This document shows positions 5,925 to 14,499 of a stretch of DNA of 35,950 nt, piece after piece (the first letter of the stretch is position 1; every line of letters starts with the position of its first letter). The stretch is from contig NZ_RWKH01000035.1 of assembly GCF_003984625.1 (NCBI RefSeq), positions 1-35,950 of the forward strand. Reading direction: 5' to 3'. A model generated the notes under the pieces. That model did not search any database. It saw only the letters and a program-made list of their open reading frames with translations, and had not been told where the DNA came from. Both the position numbers and the translations under genes were made by a program. Source of the DNA: Variovorax sp. DXTD-1 (lineage in GTDB: Bacteria; Pseudomonadota; Gammaproteobacteria; Burkholderiales; Burkholderiaceae_C).

Positions 5925-8917
5925 GCGGCACACGGGTCATACAACCAGGCGCGCGCATCGACACCACGCGCCAGATCAGTTTCAGCTTCGATGGCCGCAA
6001 CTACACCGGTCACCCCGGCGACACACTCGCCTCGGCGCTGCTGGCGCAGGGTGTACGGCGTATGGCGCGCAGCTTCAAGTACGGGCGGCCGCGCGGCATC
6101 ATCGGCGCCGGCGCGGAAGAGCCCAATGCACTGGTGCAACTCGGTGTGGGCCCGCTCACGACACCGAACGTCAAGGCGACCCAGGCCGAGCTCTACGACG
6201 GCTTGAGTGCCCGCTCCACTTCGGGGTGGCCATCGCTGGACTTTGACCTCAAATCGATACTGGGCCAGGGCGCGCGCTTCATGCCAGCGGGCTTCTACAG
6301 CAAGACCTTCAAGTGGCCACGTCGACTATGGCCGTTGTACGAAACCGTGATTCGCAAATTTGCCGGTTTCGGCGCTGCCCCCAGCACACCCGACGCCGAA
6401 CGCTACGACCACCTGCATCATCACGTGGACGTTCTGGTGGTGGGCGGCGGCGCATGCGGTCTGCTGGCCGCGTTGCAGGCTGGACAGACCGGCCTCAAAA
6501 CCCTGCTGGTGGACGAGCAGAACGAACTGGGCGGCTGGTTGCTGTCTGATCCAGCGGCACGCATCGACGGCCGCGACGGCAATGCCTACATCCGCTCGGT
6601 GCAAGCGGCCTTGCGTAGCCTGCCTCATGTCACCGTGCTGACCCGTACTACTGCGTTTGGCATGTACGAACAGAACCTGGTGCAGGCGGTTGAACTGATG
6701 CAGGACCACATCGCCCCGGCCGAACGCCAAGCCCGCCTGCCGCGCCAGCGCATGCACAAGATCCGTGCCCGCCATGTTGTTCTGGCCACCGGCGCCATCG
6801 AGCGCCCGCTGGTATTTGGCAACAACGATCTGCCGGGCGTGATGACGGTGTCCGCCGGCCAAACCTTTCTGCACCGCTATGGGGTGTTGGTTGGCCAGCG
6901 CGTGGTGATCTGCGGCACCAGCGATCTCGCCCACGACTGTGCCGAGGGTTTGGCCAAAGCCGGCGCCACGGTCATCGTGGCCGATGTGCGTCATGGTGCG
7001 GTCGCGCGCAACAGCAGCTACACGGTGATGACCGGTCATGGCATCGCCGAGGCGACCGGCCGCGGCGAAGTCAAGGGCGTGCGCTTGGTGCCCCTGCACG
7101 TCACCCGCGACGAAGCGACAGGCACAGGCACGCACATCGCGTGCGACGTGGTGTTGAGCTCGGGCGGTCTGTCCCCTACCGTGCATCTGTTCTGCCATGA
7201 CGGCAGTCGTCCGCAATGGGACGAATCGGTGGCTGCATTCGTGGCGCCGTGCGCCGGGCGCAAGGGCGTGGCGTGCGTGGGTGCGGTCACGGGCGCGTTC
7301 GAGCTTCCGGCAGCGCTGGCGCAGACCACGCAGGCCATGCAACAGGTGCTGGCAGCATGCGGCAAACACGCGTCGTTGCAAACGCCGGCCTGCGTCCAGC
7401 ACCGGCGGCTGGCCGCTCGGCCCATGTTCCGTTTGCCCGATGGAAAAGCCGAAGGCGCCGGCGCCAAGGCCTTCGTGGACTACCAGAACGACGTGTCCGC
7501 CGCCGACATCGAGCTCGCCGTGAGGGAGAACTATCACTCCATCGAGCACGTCAAGCGCTACACCGCGCTGGGCTTCGGAACCGACCAGGGCAAGCTGTCC
7601 AACGTGAATGGCTTCGTCATCACCGCCCGCGCGTTGGGACGTCCGGTGAACGACGTCGGCACGACCACCTACCGCCCCGCCTACACCCCCGTGAGCCTGG
7701 GCGCGCTGGCCGGGACCATGACGCAAGACTGCTTCGACCCCAGCCGCTACACCGCGCTGCACGCAGCCCACGTGGCACGTGGCGCCGCGCTCGAACCGGT
7801 AGGCCAATGGCTGCGTCCCTGGTATTTCGCGAAGACCGGTGAGGATCTGCATGCCGCCGTGAACCGTGAATGCTTGGCAGCCCGCCACGGCGTGGCGGTG
7901 ATGGACGCCTCCACCCTGGGCAAGATTCAGATCGACGGCCCGGATGCGCGGGAGTTTCTGAACCGCATCTATTCCAACGCCTGGACGCAGCTGGCGGTGG
8001 GCAAATGCCGCTATGGCCTGATGCTCGACGAAAACGGCATGGTGATGGACGACGGCGTGACCGCCTGCATCGAGCAGAACCAGTTCTACATGACCACCAC
8101 CACCGGCGGTGCCGCGCGGGTGCTGAACTGGCTGGAGCGCTGGCACCAGACCGAATGGCCCGAACTCAAGGTGTGGATGACGTCGGTAACCGACCACTGG
8201 TCGACCATCGCCCTGGTCGGCCCCAAGGCACGGGCGGTACTGGCCAAACTGTGTACTGACATCGATCTGTCGGCCGAAAATTTCAAGTTCATGGACTGGC
8301 GCGCCGGCACCGTGCACGGGCTGCCCGCCAGGGTCTTTCGCGTCAGCTTTTCCGGCGAGCTTTCGTACGAACTGAATGTCGAATCCGGCTACGGCCACGC
8401 CTTGTGGGAGGCCGTGATGGCCGCTGGGGCCGAGTTCGACATCACACCCTACGGCACCGAAACCATGCACGTGCTGCGGGCCGAGAAGGGCTTCATCATC
8501 GTCGGCCAGGACACCGACGGCTCGATGAGCCCGTTGGATCTGGACATGGGCTGGGCCGTGGGCATGAAGAAGGCGTTCAGCTTCCTCGGAAAACGATCGC
8601 TGGCCCGCAGCGACACCGCCCGCGGCGGGCGCAAGCAACTGGTCGGCCTGCTGCCCGAAGACCCGGCCGTCGTGCTGATCGAAGGCGCGCAAATCATGGA
8701 AAGCGCCGACATCGGCAGTCGCAACCAGATGCTGGGCCATGTGACTTCCAGCTACCACAGCGCCTTTCTGGGCCGCTCCATCGCCATGGCCGTCGTCGCA
8801 GGCGGCTTGCAGCGGATGGACCAAATCCTGTACGTGCATGCCCACGGCCAGGCCACGCCGGTGAAGGTGGCGGCCAGCGTATTCGTGGACGTGAAAGGCG
8901 ATCGTCAAAATGTCTGA
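5921..8917 (+). CDS. soxA: Sarcosine oxidase alpha subunit
   Basis: Large subunit (998 aa), near the usual 1000. It binds NAD and tetrahydrofolate and converts the methyl group to methylene-tetrahydrofolate, or to formaldehyde without folate. Domains: a ferredoxin-like N-terminal domain (about 10-110, with MARSFKYGRPRGIIGAG), a dinucleotide-binding domain with VVGGGACG (G175-G180), a second nucleotide region around VICGTSDLAHDCAEGL, and a C-terminal GcvT-like aminomethyltransferase domain from about residue 610 to the end (FLNRIYSNAW; KCRYGLMLDENGMV; FSGELSYELNV). The start overlaps the soxD stop and has AAGGAG 8 nt upstream. An upstream open extension is not part of the protein. It overlaps soxG by 8 nt. 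Confidence 0.96.
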   Translation: MSGTRVIQPGARIDTTRQISFSFDGRNYTGHPGDTLASALLAQGVRRMARSFKYGRPRGIIGAGAEEPNALVQLGVGPLTTPNVKATQAELYDGLSARSTSGWPSLDFDLKSILGQGARFMPAGFYSKTFKWPRRLWPLYETVIRKFAGFGAAPSTPDAERYDHLHHHVDVLVVGGGACGLLAALQAGQTGLKTLLVDEQNELGGWLLSDPAARIDGRDGNAYIRSVQAALRSLPHVTVLTRTTAFGMYEQNLVQAVELMQDHIAPAERQARLPRQRMHKIRARHVVLATGAIERPLVFGNNDLPGVMTVSAGQTFLHRYGVLVGQRVVICGTSDLAHDCAEGLAKAGATVIVADVRHGAVARNSSYTVMTGHGIAEATGRGEVKGVRLVPLHVTRDEATGTGTHIACDVVLSSGGLSPTVHLFCHDGSRPQWDESVAAFVAPCAGRKGVACVGAVTGAFELPAALAQTTQAMQQVLAACGKHASLQTPACVQHRRLAARPMFRLPDGKAEGAGAKAFVDYQNDVSAADIELAVRENYHSIEHVKRYTALGFGTDQGKLSNVNGFVITARALGRPVNDVGTTTYRPAYTPVSLGALAGTMTQDCFDPSRYTALHAAHVARGAALEPVGQWLRPWYFAKTGEDLHAAVNRECLAARHGVAVMDASTLGKIQIDGPDAREFLNRIYSNAWTQLAVGKCRYGLMLDENGMVMDDGVTACIEQNQFYMTTTTGGAARVLNWLERWHQTEWPELKVWMTSVTDHWSTIALVGPKARAVLAKLCTDIDLSAENFKFMDWRAGTVHGLPARVFRVSFSGELSYELNVESGYGHALWEAVMAAGAEFDITPYGTETMHVLRAEKGFIIVGQDTDGSMSPLDLDMGWAVGMKKAFSFLGKRSLARSDTARGGRKQLVGLLPEDPAVVLIEGAQIMESADIGSRNQMLGHVTSSYHSAFLGRSIAMAVVAGGLQRMDQILYVHAHGQATPVKVAASVFVDVKGDRQNV

Positions 8918-9560
8918 TTCCTCGAGCCTGCTGCAGTCCCCACTGCACGCCTTTGGCCTGTCGGCCAAGGCAGCCATCCCCACCGAGCAGAACCGCGTGG
9001 TGTTAAGCGAGTTGAGTCATCTGGGCTACCTGGTGTTGCGCGGCAAGGCCGACGACGCGGTATTCATGCACGCCGTGGCCAGTGTCCTGGGCCGGCCCCT
9101 GCCGACCCAACCGATGGCGGTATTGCTCACGGGCCGCGGCGTGGTGTTGTGGTCGTCGCCCGACGAATGGCTGCTGGTATGCAAGCGCTCCGTCCGCGAC
9201 ACGCTGCTTGTAGACCTAACCGCCACGCTGCGAGATGTATTTTCCCAGGTGGTGGACAACAGCGGCGGGTTCACCACCCTGCGCCTGACCGGGTCCGATC
9301 ACCTGATGCTGCTGCGCCAACTCGGCCCCTACGATTTTGAAAGCCTGGCGGTTGGCCGCTGTGTCAACACCGTCATGTCCAAGGCAGGCCTGACCGTGGT
9401 CCGCACCGATGAGGCTGGTGTCCTGCTGGTGTTCCGCCGCAGTTTTGCCGACTACATCTGGCGCCTGCTGGAACGCACCGCGCAGCCGTACCGACCGTGC
9501 CTCGCCGATCCAGCGCAATGTGCCGATCCGTTGTTCGCCCCCTTGTTTGAAATCGTTTGA
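8910..9560 (+). CDS. soxG: Sarcosine oxidase gamma subunit
   Basis: Gamma subunit (216 aa) of the heterotetrameric sarcosine oxidase, with a GcvT-like fold that packs against the beta subunit. Family marks include GRGVVLWSSPDEWLLV, the DNSGGFTTLRLTG strand pair, the cluster LLRQLGPYDF, and a C-terminal RRSFADYIWRLLE helix. Identity rests on these and on its place directly after soxA, which it overlaps by 8 nt. It is followed by glyA after 10 nt, the order expected for channelling methylene-tetrahydrofolate from sarcosine oxidation into serine synthesis. Confidence 0.93.
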   Translation: MSDSSSLLQSPLHAFGLSAKAAIPTEQNRVVLSELSHLGYLVLRGKADDAVFMHAVASVLGRPLPTQPMAVLLTGRGVVLWSSPDEWLLVCKRSVRDTLLVDLTATLRDVFSQVVDNSGGFTTLRLTGSDHLMLLRQLGPYDFESLAVGRCVNTVMSKAGLTVVRTDEAGVLLVFRRSFADYIWRLLERTAQPYRPCLADPAQCADPLFAPLFEIV

Positions 9561-9570
9561 AAGGCCACCC

Positions 9571-10845
9571 ATGCCAACTGAATCTTTCTTCTCCGCAGGC
9601 GTCGCCCAAGCCGATTCGGCGGTGCATACCGCAATGGCCCACGAGATGCGGCGGCAGCGCGAACAGATCGAATTGATCGCTTCGGAAAATATCGTCTCCC
9701 GCGCGGTGCTGGAAGCCCAAGGTTCGGTGCTGACCAACAAGTACGCGGAAGGCTATCCGGGCAAGCGCTACTACGGCGGTTGCGAGCACGTGGACGTGGT
9801 CGAGAGCCTGGCGGTCGAGCGCCTGCGCCAGTTGTTCGGCTGCGAGTTCGCTAACGTGCAGCCGCACTCCGGCGCGCAGGCCAACACGGCCGTCATGTTG
9901 GCGCTGGTGCAGCCCGGCGACACCGTGCTCGGCATGGCGCTCTCCGCGGGCGGACATCTGACCCATGGCGCCAAGCCTGCCTTATCGGGTAAATGGTTCA
10001 AGGCCGTGCAATACGGCGTGCGCCGTACCGACTCGTTGATCGACTACGACGAGGTCGAAGCGCTGGCGGTCGAACACAAGCCCAAGCTGATCATCGCGGG
10101 CTTCTCCGCCTACCCGCGCACCATCGACTGGGCGCGTTTTCGGGCAATTGCGGACAAAGTCGGTGCGCTGCTGATGGTGGACATGGCCCACGTGGCCGGT
10201 TTAGTCGCCACCGGCGTCTACCCCAGCCCGGTGCCGCATGCGCATGTCACCACCTCGACCACCCACAAGACCCTGCGCGGCCCGCGCGGCGGCGTGATCC
10301 TGACCAACGACGCCGAGATCGCCAAGAAGATCAATTCGGCCGTGTTCCCCGGCTCGCAAGGCGGGCCGTTGATGCACGTGATCGCCGCCAAGGCCGTGGC
10401 CTTCGGCGAAGCGCTGCAACCCGGGTTCAAGGCTTATACCCAGCAGGTCGTGGCCAACGCCAGGGCCTTGGGCGCGGTGCTCAAGGCCGGCGGCCTGGAT
10501 CTGGTGACGGGTGGCACCGACAACCATCTGCTGCTGGTCGATTTGCGGCCCCTGGGCTTGAAAGGCAACGAAACCGAAATGGCCCTGGAACGCGCCGGCA
10601 TCACCTGCAACAAGAACGGCATCCCGTTCGACGACGAAAAACCAACCGTCACTTCCGGCATCCGCGTCGGCACGGCGGCGGGCACCACGCGCGGCTTTGG
10701 CGTGGTCGAGTTCGAAGAGGTCGGGCGCCTGATGCTCGAGGTCTTCAACGGCCTGAAGACCCACCCCGTCGGCGACGCCGCGCTGGAGGCCTCGGTATAC
10801 GCCCGCGTCAAGGCCCTGACCGCACGCTTTCCTCTGTACGCCTGA
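9571..10845 (+). CDS. glyA: Serine hydroxymethyltransferase
   Basis: A PLP enzyme (424 aa) that makes serine from glycine and 5,10-methylene-tetrahydrofolate. Clear family sequence includes IELIASENIVSRAVLEAQGS, NKYAEGYPGKRYYGG, and the PLP lysine K233 in TSTTHKTLRGPRGG. The start at 9571 follows an AAGG element. The longer frame from 9409 is soxG in another register. Sitting between soxG and the dipeptidase-like gene, this copy is probably the catabolic one, consuming both the glycine and the one-carbon unit produced by SoxBDAG; the product feeds SdaA. Whether the genome has a second housekeeping glyA cannot be seen here. Confidence 0.96.
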   Translation: MPTESFFSAGVAQADSAVHTAMAHEMRRQREQIELIASENIVSRAVLEAQGSVLTNKYAEGYPGKRYYGGCEHVDVVESLAVERLRQLFGCEFANVQPHSGAQANTAVMLALVQPGDTVLGMALSAGGHLTHGAKPALSGKWFKAVQYGVRRTDSLIDYDEVEALAVEHKPKLIIAGFSAYPRTIDWARFRAIADKVGALLMVDMAHVAGLVATGVYPSPVPHAHVTTSTTHKTLRGPRGGVILTNDAEIAKKINSAVFPGSQGGPLMHVIAAKAVAFGEALQPGFKAYTQQVVANARALGAVLKAGGLDLVTGGTDNHLLLVDLRPLGLKGNETEMALERAGITCNKNGIPFDDEKPTVTSGIRVGTAAGTTRGFGVVEFEEVGRLMLEVFNGLKTHPVGDAALEASVYARVKALTARFPLYA

Positions 10846-10856
10846 AAGGCCCCACC

Positions 10857-11827
<971 letters not shown>

Positions 11828-11828
<1 letters not shown>

Positions 11829-12733
11829 TGACGCCCGCACGCACCATTCTCGCTCGGCAACGCCGCCGCCTTCTGACCGGCGCCTTGGGGCTGTCCGCAC
11901 TGGCGGCCTCGAGCCCGGCGGCATGGGCCCAGGCCCCGACCAAGCCCACGATCAAGATCGGTTTCGTCGAGGGTTGGGCCGACAGCGCGGCCACCACCCA
12001 CGTTGCCGCGGCCATCATTCGCGGGAAGCTGGGCCACCCGGTGGAACTGGTTCCACTGGCGGCCGGCATCATGTGGCAAGGTGTGGCGCGCGGCGACCTG
12101 GACGCCACGCTGTCGGCCTGGCTTCCCTTCACGCACGAGGCCTATCTGGCCAGCTTCAAGGACAAGGTTCAGATCCTGGGCGCCAATTACCCCGGCGCCA
12201 AGATCGGCCTGATCGTGCCTGACTACGTCAAGGCGACCAGCCTGGCGGACATCAACAGCTTTCGCGCCGATTTTGACAACCGCATTGTCGGCATCGACGC
12301 AGGTGCGGGCGTCATGAAAAAGACCGAGGAAGCCATCAAGGCCTATGGGCTGAAAATGCGCCTGTTGCCCAGTTCAGGGCCGGCGATGACAGCTGAACTC
12401 GACCGCGCCTATCGCGCCAACAAGTCCATCGCCGTGACCGGCTGGATTCCGCATTGGATGTTTGCCAAGTACAAGCTGCGCTTCCTGGCAGATCCGAAAA
12501 ACATCTACGGCGCCGAGGAGCACGTGGACAGCGTCATTCACCCGGCACTGAACTCCAAGGCCCCGGCCGTCGTGGCTTTTTTGAAGAAGCTGTCGTGGAA
12601 GCCCGAAGAAATCGGCGGCGTGATGCTGGCCATCGAAGGCGGCGCCAAGCCCGATGCCGCCGCCGAAAAGTGGATCGCTGACAACCCGGCGCGCGTGGCC
12701 GCCTGGCTCGGCCAAGTCCCCTCGGCGACCTAG
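11828..12733 (+). CDS. OpuAC/ProX-type glycine betaine binding protein
   Basis: Periplasmic substrate-binding protein (301 aa) of the OpuAC family, for quaternary ammonium compounds. The signal peptide has adjacent arginines (RQRRRLLTG) and a likely cleavage after AWA, so export could be by Sec or Tat. The mature part begins IKIGFVEGWADSAATTHV and has the Trp-rich ligand segments LSAWLPFTHE and VTGWIPHWMF that form aromatic boxes in this family. Start 11828 overlaps the previous stop (TGATG); an ATG at 11816 is less likely. No permease is adjacent; the nearest ABC genes are at 22843-24745. Glycine betaine is the likeliest ligand; dimethylglycine or carnitine is possible. Confidence 0.88.
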
Positions 12734-12765
12734 GCCTCGCGGCGCTCTTCCACAAAGACATCGCG

Positions 12766-13842
12766 ATGTTCAAGACAAACACTCTTTCCGGAAGATGGGT
12801 GCCGATGATTCTGGCCCTCGGCCTGTGCCTGGCATCTTTCGCCCAAGCCCAGACCAGGCTGGAGCACTGGCCACCCGAGGCCGCGGCACAGCTCGAGGCC
12901 ATGATCGAACGCCACGCCAACACGGGCGCGTTTGCGGTGTTCGATGCCGACAACACCACCTACAACAATGATCTGGAAGAAGCGCTCCTTCCTTTCCTGG
13001 AAATGAAGGGAGTCCTGCGTCGCGACAAACTGGCTGCGTCGTTACAGCCGATTCCGTTCAAGGACATCGACGGCCACAAGGAAAGCCTGCACAGCTATTA
13101 CCACCGCCTGTGCGAAATCGACGACCAGGTGTGCTACCCCTGGGCCGCTCAGGTGTTTTCGGGCTTCAGCTTGCGCGAGCTCAAAGGGTGGGTCGACGAA
13201 ATGCTGGCCTCGGACCAGGCCATCCCTGCGAACTACTACGAAGGCACGACGCTCAGGACCCTCGCCGTCCAGCCGCCGAAGTTCTACACCGGCATGCAGG
13301 AGCTTTATCGCAAGCTGATGGAAAACGGCATCGAGGTCTACGTGGTGAGCGCGGCCAGCGAGGAATTGGTACGCATGGTCCTGGCCGATCCGAAGAACGG
13401 CTACGGCGCCAAGCCGCAGAACGTGATCGGTGTCGGCCTGCTGCTCAAGGACCGCCGAACCGGCGAGGTCACCAATGCGCGCAAATTGATTGCCGCCAAG
13501 AAATACGTTCCGGAGGCCTTGCTCGACCATGAGCTGACCTCCTCCCTGTGGGCGCCGATGACCTGGTTCGAGGGCAAGCCGGCGGCCATCCACACCTACA
13601 TCGACGAATGGAAGAAGCCCATTCTGGTGGCCGGCGACACCCCCGCGAGCGACGGACCCATGTTGTTTCGCGCCACCGATGTCGAACACGGCGGCCTGCG
13701 CGTGTGGGTGAACCGCAAAGACAAGTATCTGGTGCAAATCCAGGCCATGCAGAAGCAGCATGCCGAGGCCCAGAAGGCCCAGGGCCTGCCCGTGACGGCC
13801 GACCGCAACTGGATCGTCGTGAAACCGGACCAGATCCAGTAA
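12766..13842 (+). CDS. pchP: Phosphorylcholine phosphatase, periplasmic HAD enzyme
   Basis: A secreted HAD phosphatase (358 aa) that releases choline from phosphocholine. The signal peptide ends near residue 28 (LASFAQAQ). HAD motif I is FDADNT with nucleophile Asp60 and acid Asp62, motif II the serine in VYVVSAASEE, motif III the lysine in FEGKPAAI, and motif IV GDTPASDGPM. This arrangement and length match Pseudomonas PchP, although motif I there is DMDNT. Located 32 nt after the binding-protein gene, it connects phospholipid-derived phosphocholine with the pathway. The frame has the same GC-rich codon style as its neighbours. Confidence 0.88.
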   Translation: MFKTNTLSGRWVPMILALGLCLASFAQAQTRLEHWPPEAAAQLEAMIERHANTGAFAVFDADNTTYNNDLEEALLPFLEMKGVLRRDKLAASLQPIPFKDIDGHKESLHSYYHRLCEIDDQVCYPWAAQVFSGFSLRELKGWVDEMLASDQAIPANYYEGTTLRTLAVQPPKFYTGMQELYRKLMENGIEVYVVSAASEELVRMVLADPKNGYGAKPQNVIGVGLLLKDRRTGEVTNARKLIAAKKYVPEALLDHELTSSLWAPMTWFEGKPAAIHTYIDEWKKPILVAGDTPASDGPMLFRATDVEHGGLRVWVNRKDKYLVQIQAMQKQHAEAQKAQGLPVTADRNWIVVKPDQIQ

Positions 13843-13930
13843 GCCGGCCGCACTGGTTTCTTTCGCGTCTTCGCCCTTCCCCACCCTTTTGCGTCGCGCC
13901 TGCGTTCTTCCCTACAAAAAAACCTCCACG

Positions 13931-14491
13931 ATGACCACCCCTCAACTCCCCATTGAAGTGAACGCCGGCACCGGCGTCTGGACCACCGATGGTCTGCCGA
14001 TGATTTACGTGCCGCGGCATTTTTTCGTCAACAACCACGTCGAGACCGAAGCGGTTGTCGGGCGGGCGGCATATGCCCCGGCGCTGTACAAGGCCGGGCA
14101 TCGCTCGGCCTACTTCTGGTGCCAACAGGAAGCCGCCACCCATGGCCTGGAGGGCATGGCGGTGTACGAGCACTACCTCAAGCGCCTGTCGCAACGCGGC
14201 TGGGGACTTTTTTCGTTCATTGAAGCCGATGCCGCCACCGGTCACGCCCGGATCAGGCTGGACAGTTCGGTCTTCGTGCTGGCGCAAGGCATTGCCGGCG
14301 TGCCGATCGACCGCAGCAAAGTCTGCTACCTGTTCGCGGGCTGGTTCTCGGGCGCGATGGACTGGGTGCTGGAAACCGCCGGCTCGGCCGTGCGCACCAC
14401 CAGCGCCGAAGACCAGTGCGCCGCCGAATGCGCCTCCAAGGACGAGCCGCACCATGCCGGCCACTGCATCTTCACCGTTCGACCGCTCTAG
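13931..14491 (+). CDS. V4R-like (DUF5943-type) protein of the dgc operon
   Basis: A 186-aa soluble protein of unknown function. The C-terminal half (about 85-186) resembles the 4-vinyl-reductase (V4R) small-molecule-binding domain, with late cysteines Cys163, Cys167 and Cys179 plus His174, His175 and His178 (HHAGHCIFTV). The N-terminal half contains VPRHFFVNNHVETE. A homologous gene stands before dgcA in Pseudomonas (PA5397 region), so it is a conserved partner of dimethylglycine demethylation. The start at 13931 gives the conserved N-terminus but has no clear ribosome binding site. The 88-nt gap upstream is the largest within the array and could hold an internal promoter. A role in cofactor or thiol handling is a guess. 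Confidence 0.82.
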   Translation: MTTPQLPIEVNAGTGVWTTDGLPMIYVPRHFFVNNHVETEAVVGRAAYAPALYKAGHRSAYFWCQQEAATHGLEGMAVYEHYLKRLSQRGWGLFSFIEADAATGHARIRLDSSVFVLAQGIAGVPIDRSKVCYLFAGWFSGAMDWVLETAGSAVRTTSAEDQCAAECASKDEPHHAGHCIFTVRPL

Positions 14492-14499
14492 GCCACACC

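Noticed and set aside
6326..8983. 885-codon antisense reading frame opposite soxA, and similar long antisense frames opposite soxB, dgcA, dgcB and betB/betA
   Set aside because: They lie wholly opposite well-identified genes, are His/Ala/Gly/Arg-rich and have no family features; this is usual for GC-rich coding sequence.
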